Of a DNA stretch of 5,120 nucleotides, positions 4,657 to 5,120 are shown one piece after another. How positions within the stretch are numbered: the stretch's first letter is position 1; the number at the start of each line of letters is the position of its first letter. Location of the stretch: the NCBI GenBank assembly GCA_023134675.1, contig JAGLUQ010000083.1, positions 1-5,120 on the forward strand. Direction: 5' to 3'. Both the position numbers and the translations under genes were made by a program. This DNA comes from Candidatus Aenigmatarchaeota archaeon (GTDB lineage Archaea; EX4484-52; GLR71). Under the pieces are notes generated by a model that did not search any database, was not told the origin of the DNA, and was given only the letters and a program-made list of their open reading frames with translations.

Positions 4657-5120
4657 TTATTTCCACAACCACCCGATAAGGCCTTTGCTTTTCTTCTCGC
4701 TCTGTGCCAGCTGCTCAAGTCTTGCCTGCTCAAGCTCCATGTTATTGATCTGCTCCTGCATCATTGCCTTGACTTCAGGATCGCAGTCGCATTCATTTTT
4801 TAACTGGTTAAGCTCCTGTATCCTCTCCATGTTCTGGATTGTCTGCCTCTCAAGCTCACCGGCCGCTTCAGCATCGCCGCCTGTAAGCATCCTTGATAAT
4901 GATCCTTTGCTCTCAATCTTCTCTTCAGACCTTATTGTCGCCTGCACAGAATTATTGAACTCTTTTGCTATCTCTGAAATCCTGGCCCCTTTGTTGCCTG
5001 CCAGATTTTCCATCGCAAGCAATGAATGTACTGCAGTCCTTACTTTGTTCTGGTTCTGATAAATATTCTGCTGTTTTTCATCAAGGCCGGCCATCTCCTG
5101 GCTCATCTCTTGCTGCCTCT
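4657..5120 (-). CDS. Coiled-coil protein of unknown function (5' end beyond window)
   Basis: At least 153 residues; an ATG at 5106 is in frame, but the frame stays open to the window edge with Q-rich residues (RQQE), so the real start may lie outside. The protein is rich in Gln, Glu, Asn and Lys and almost entirely helical, with heptad-like stretches around QQNIYQNQNKVRTAVHSLL and AMMQEQINNMELEQARLEQL. Between them are a conserved-looking block (ARISEIAKEFNNSVQATIRS), a glycine break (MLTGGDAEAAGE) and a CDC pair (ECDCDPEVKAMM). It ends in SKGLIGWLWK, an aromatic tail that might touch a membrane or partner (inference). There is no signal peptide and no membrane helix. I have the impression of similar hypothetical proteins in methanogens but cannot name a family. 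It converges on aIF1A. Confidence 0.75.
   Translation of the reverse strand, partial: RQQEMSQEMAGLDEKQQNIYQNQNKVRTAVHSLLAMENLAGNKGARISEIAKEFNNSVQATIRSEEKIESKGSLSRMLTGGDAEAAGELERQTIQNMERIQELNQLKNECDCDPEVKAMMQEQINNMELEQARLEQLAQSEKKSKGLIGWLWK

Noticed and set aside
4685..5059. 124-residue plus-strand frame opposite the coiled-coil gene
   Set aside because: Its Ser/Cys/Leu-rich translation is the mirror of Gln/Glu/Lys heptads and has no independent support.
1..5120. tRNA or rRNA genes, CRISPR arrays, insertion sequences
   Set aside because: I saw no cloverleaf, no regularly spaced repeats, no transposase and no terminal inverted repeats on either strand.

Overview
The window looks archaeal. It carries translation proteins found only in archaea and eukaryotes (the beta subunit of aIF2, an NMD3-type ribosome export/quality protein and aIF1A) plus a DUF424 protein, a family I know from archaea. 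Most genes have an archaeal-type TATA element about 26-31 bases before the start codon and no Shine-Dalgarno site, which suggests mostly leaderless mRNAs. The lineage cannot be fixed from this sequence. A DPANN-like or euryarchaeal lineage is possible, but that is a guess.

Layout. (1) 32-589, + strand: a membrane protein with two transmembrane segments and a C-terminal winged-helix domain. (2) 658-1035, - strand: an unrecognised small protein, convergent with gene 1 and divergent from gene 3. (3) 1130-1876, + strand: a TauE/SafE (TSUP) family membrane permease, clearly richer in G+C than the two genes before it. (4) 1943-2605, + strand: a HAD-superfamily phosphatase. (5) 2650-4516, + strand: a translation cluster in the order aIF2-beta, DUF424, NMD3, aIF1A. 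(6) 4517-4656: a T-rich/A-rich convergent spacer that probably terminates transcription in both directions. (7) 4657 to the window edge, - strand: a coiled-coil protein of unknown function, probably cut by the window.

How the genes fit together. aIF2-beta belongs to the heterotrimeric factor that brings Met-tRNAi to the small subunit. aIF1A binds the A-site region and helps start selection. NMD3 binds the large subunit. DUF424 sits between aIF2-beta and NMD3, which suggests a role in translation or ribosomes.

The strongest anomaly is in aIF1A. Its frame is open from 4142, but it has no ATG, GTG or TTG until 4271, which lies inside the first strand of the OB fold. The only well-placed ATG (4158, overlapping the NMD3 stop as ATGA) is in another frame. 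That frame meets an in-phase A-AAA-AAC heptamer at 4208-4214, where a -1 shift would enter the aIF1A frame. The options are a non-AUG start, -1 frameshifting, or a missing base in the assembly.
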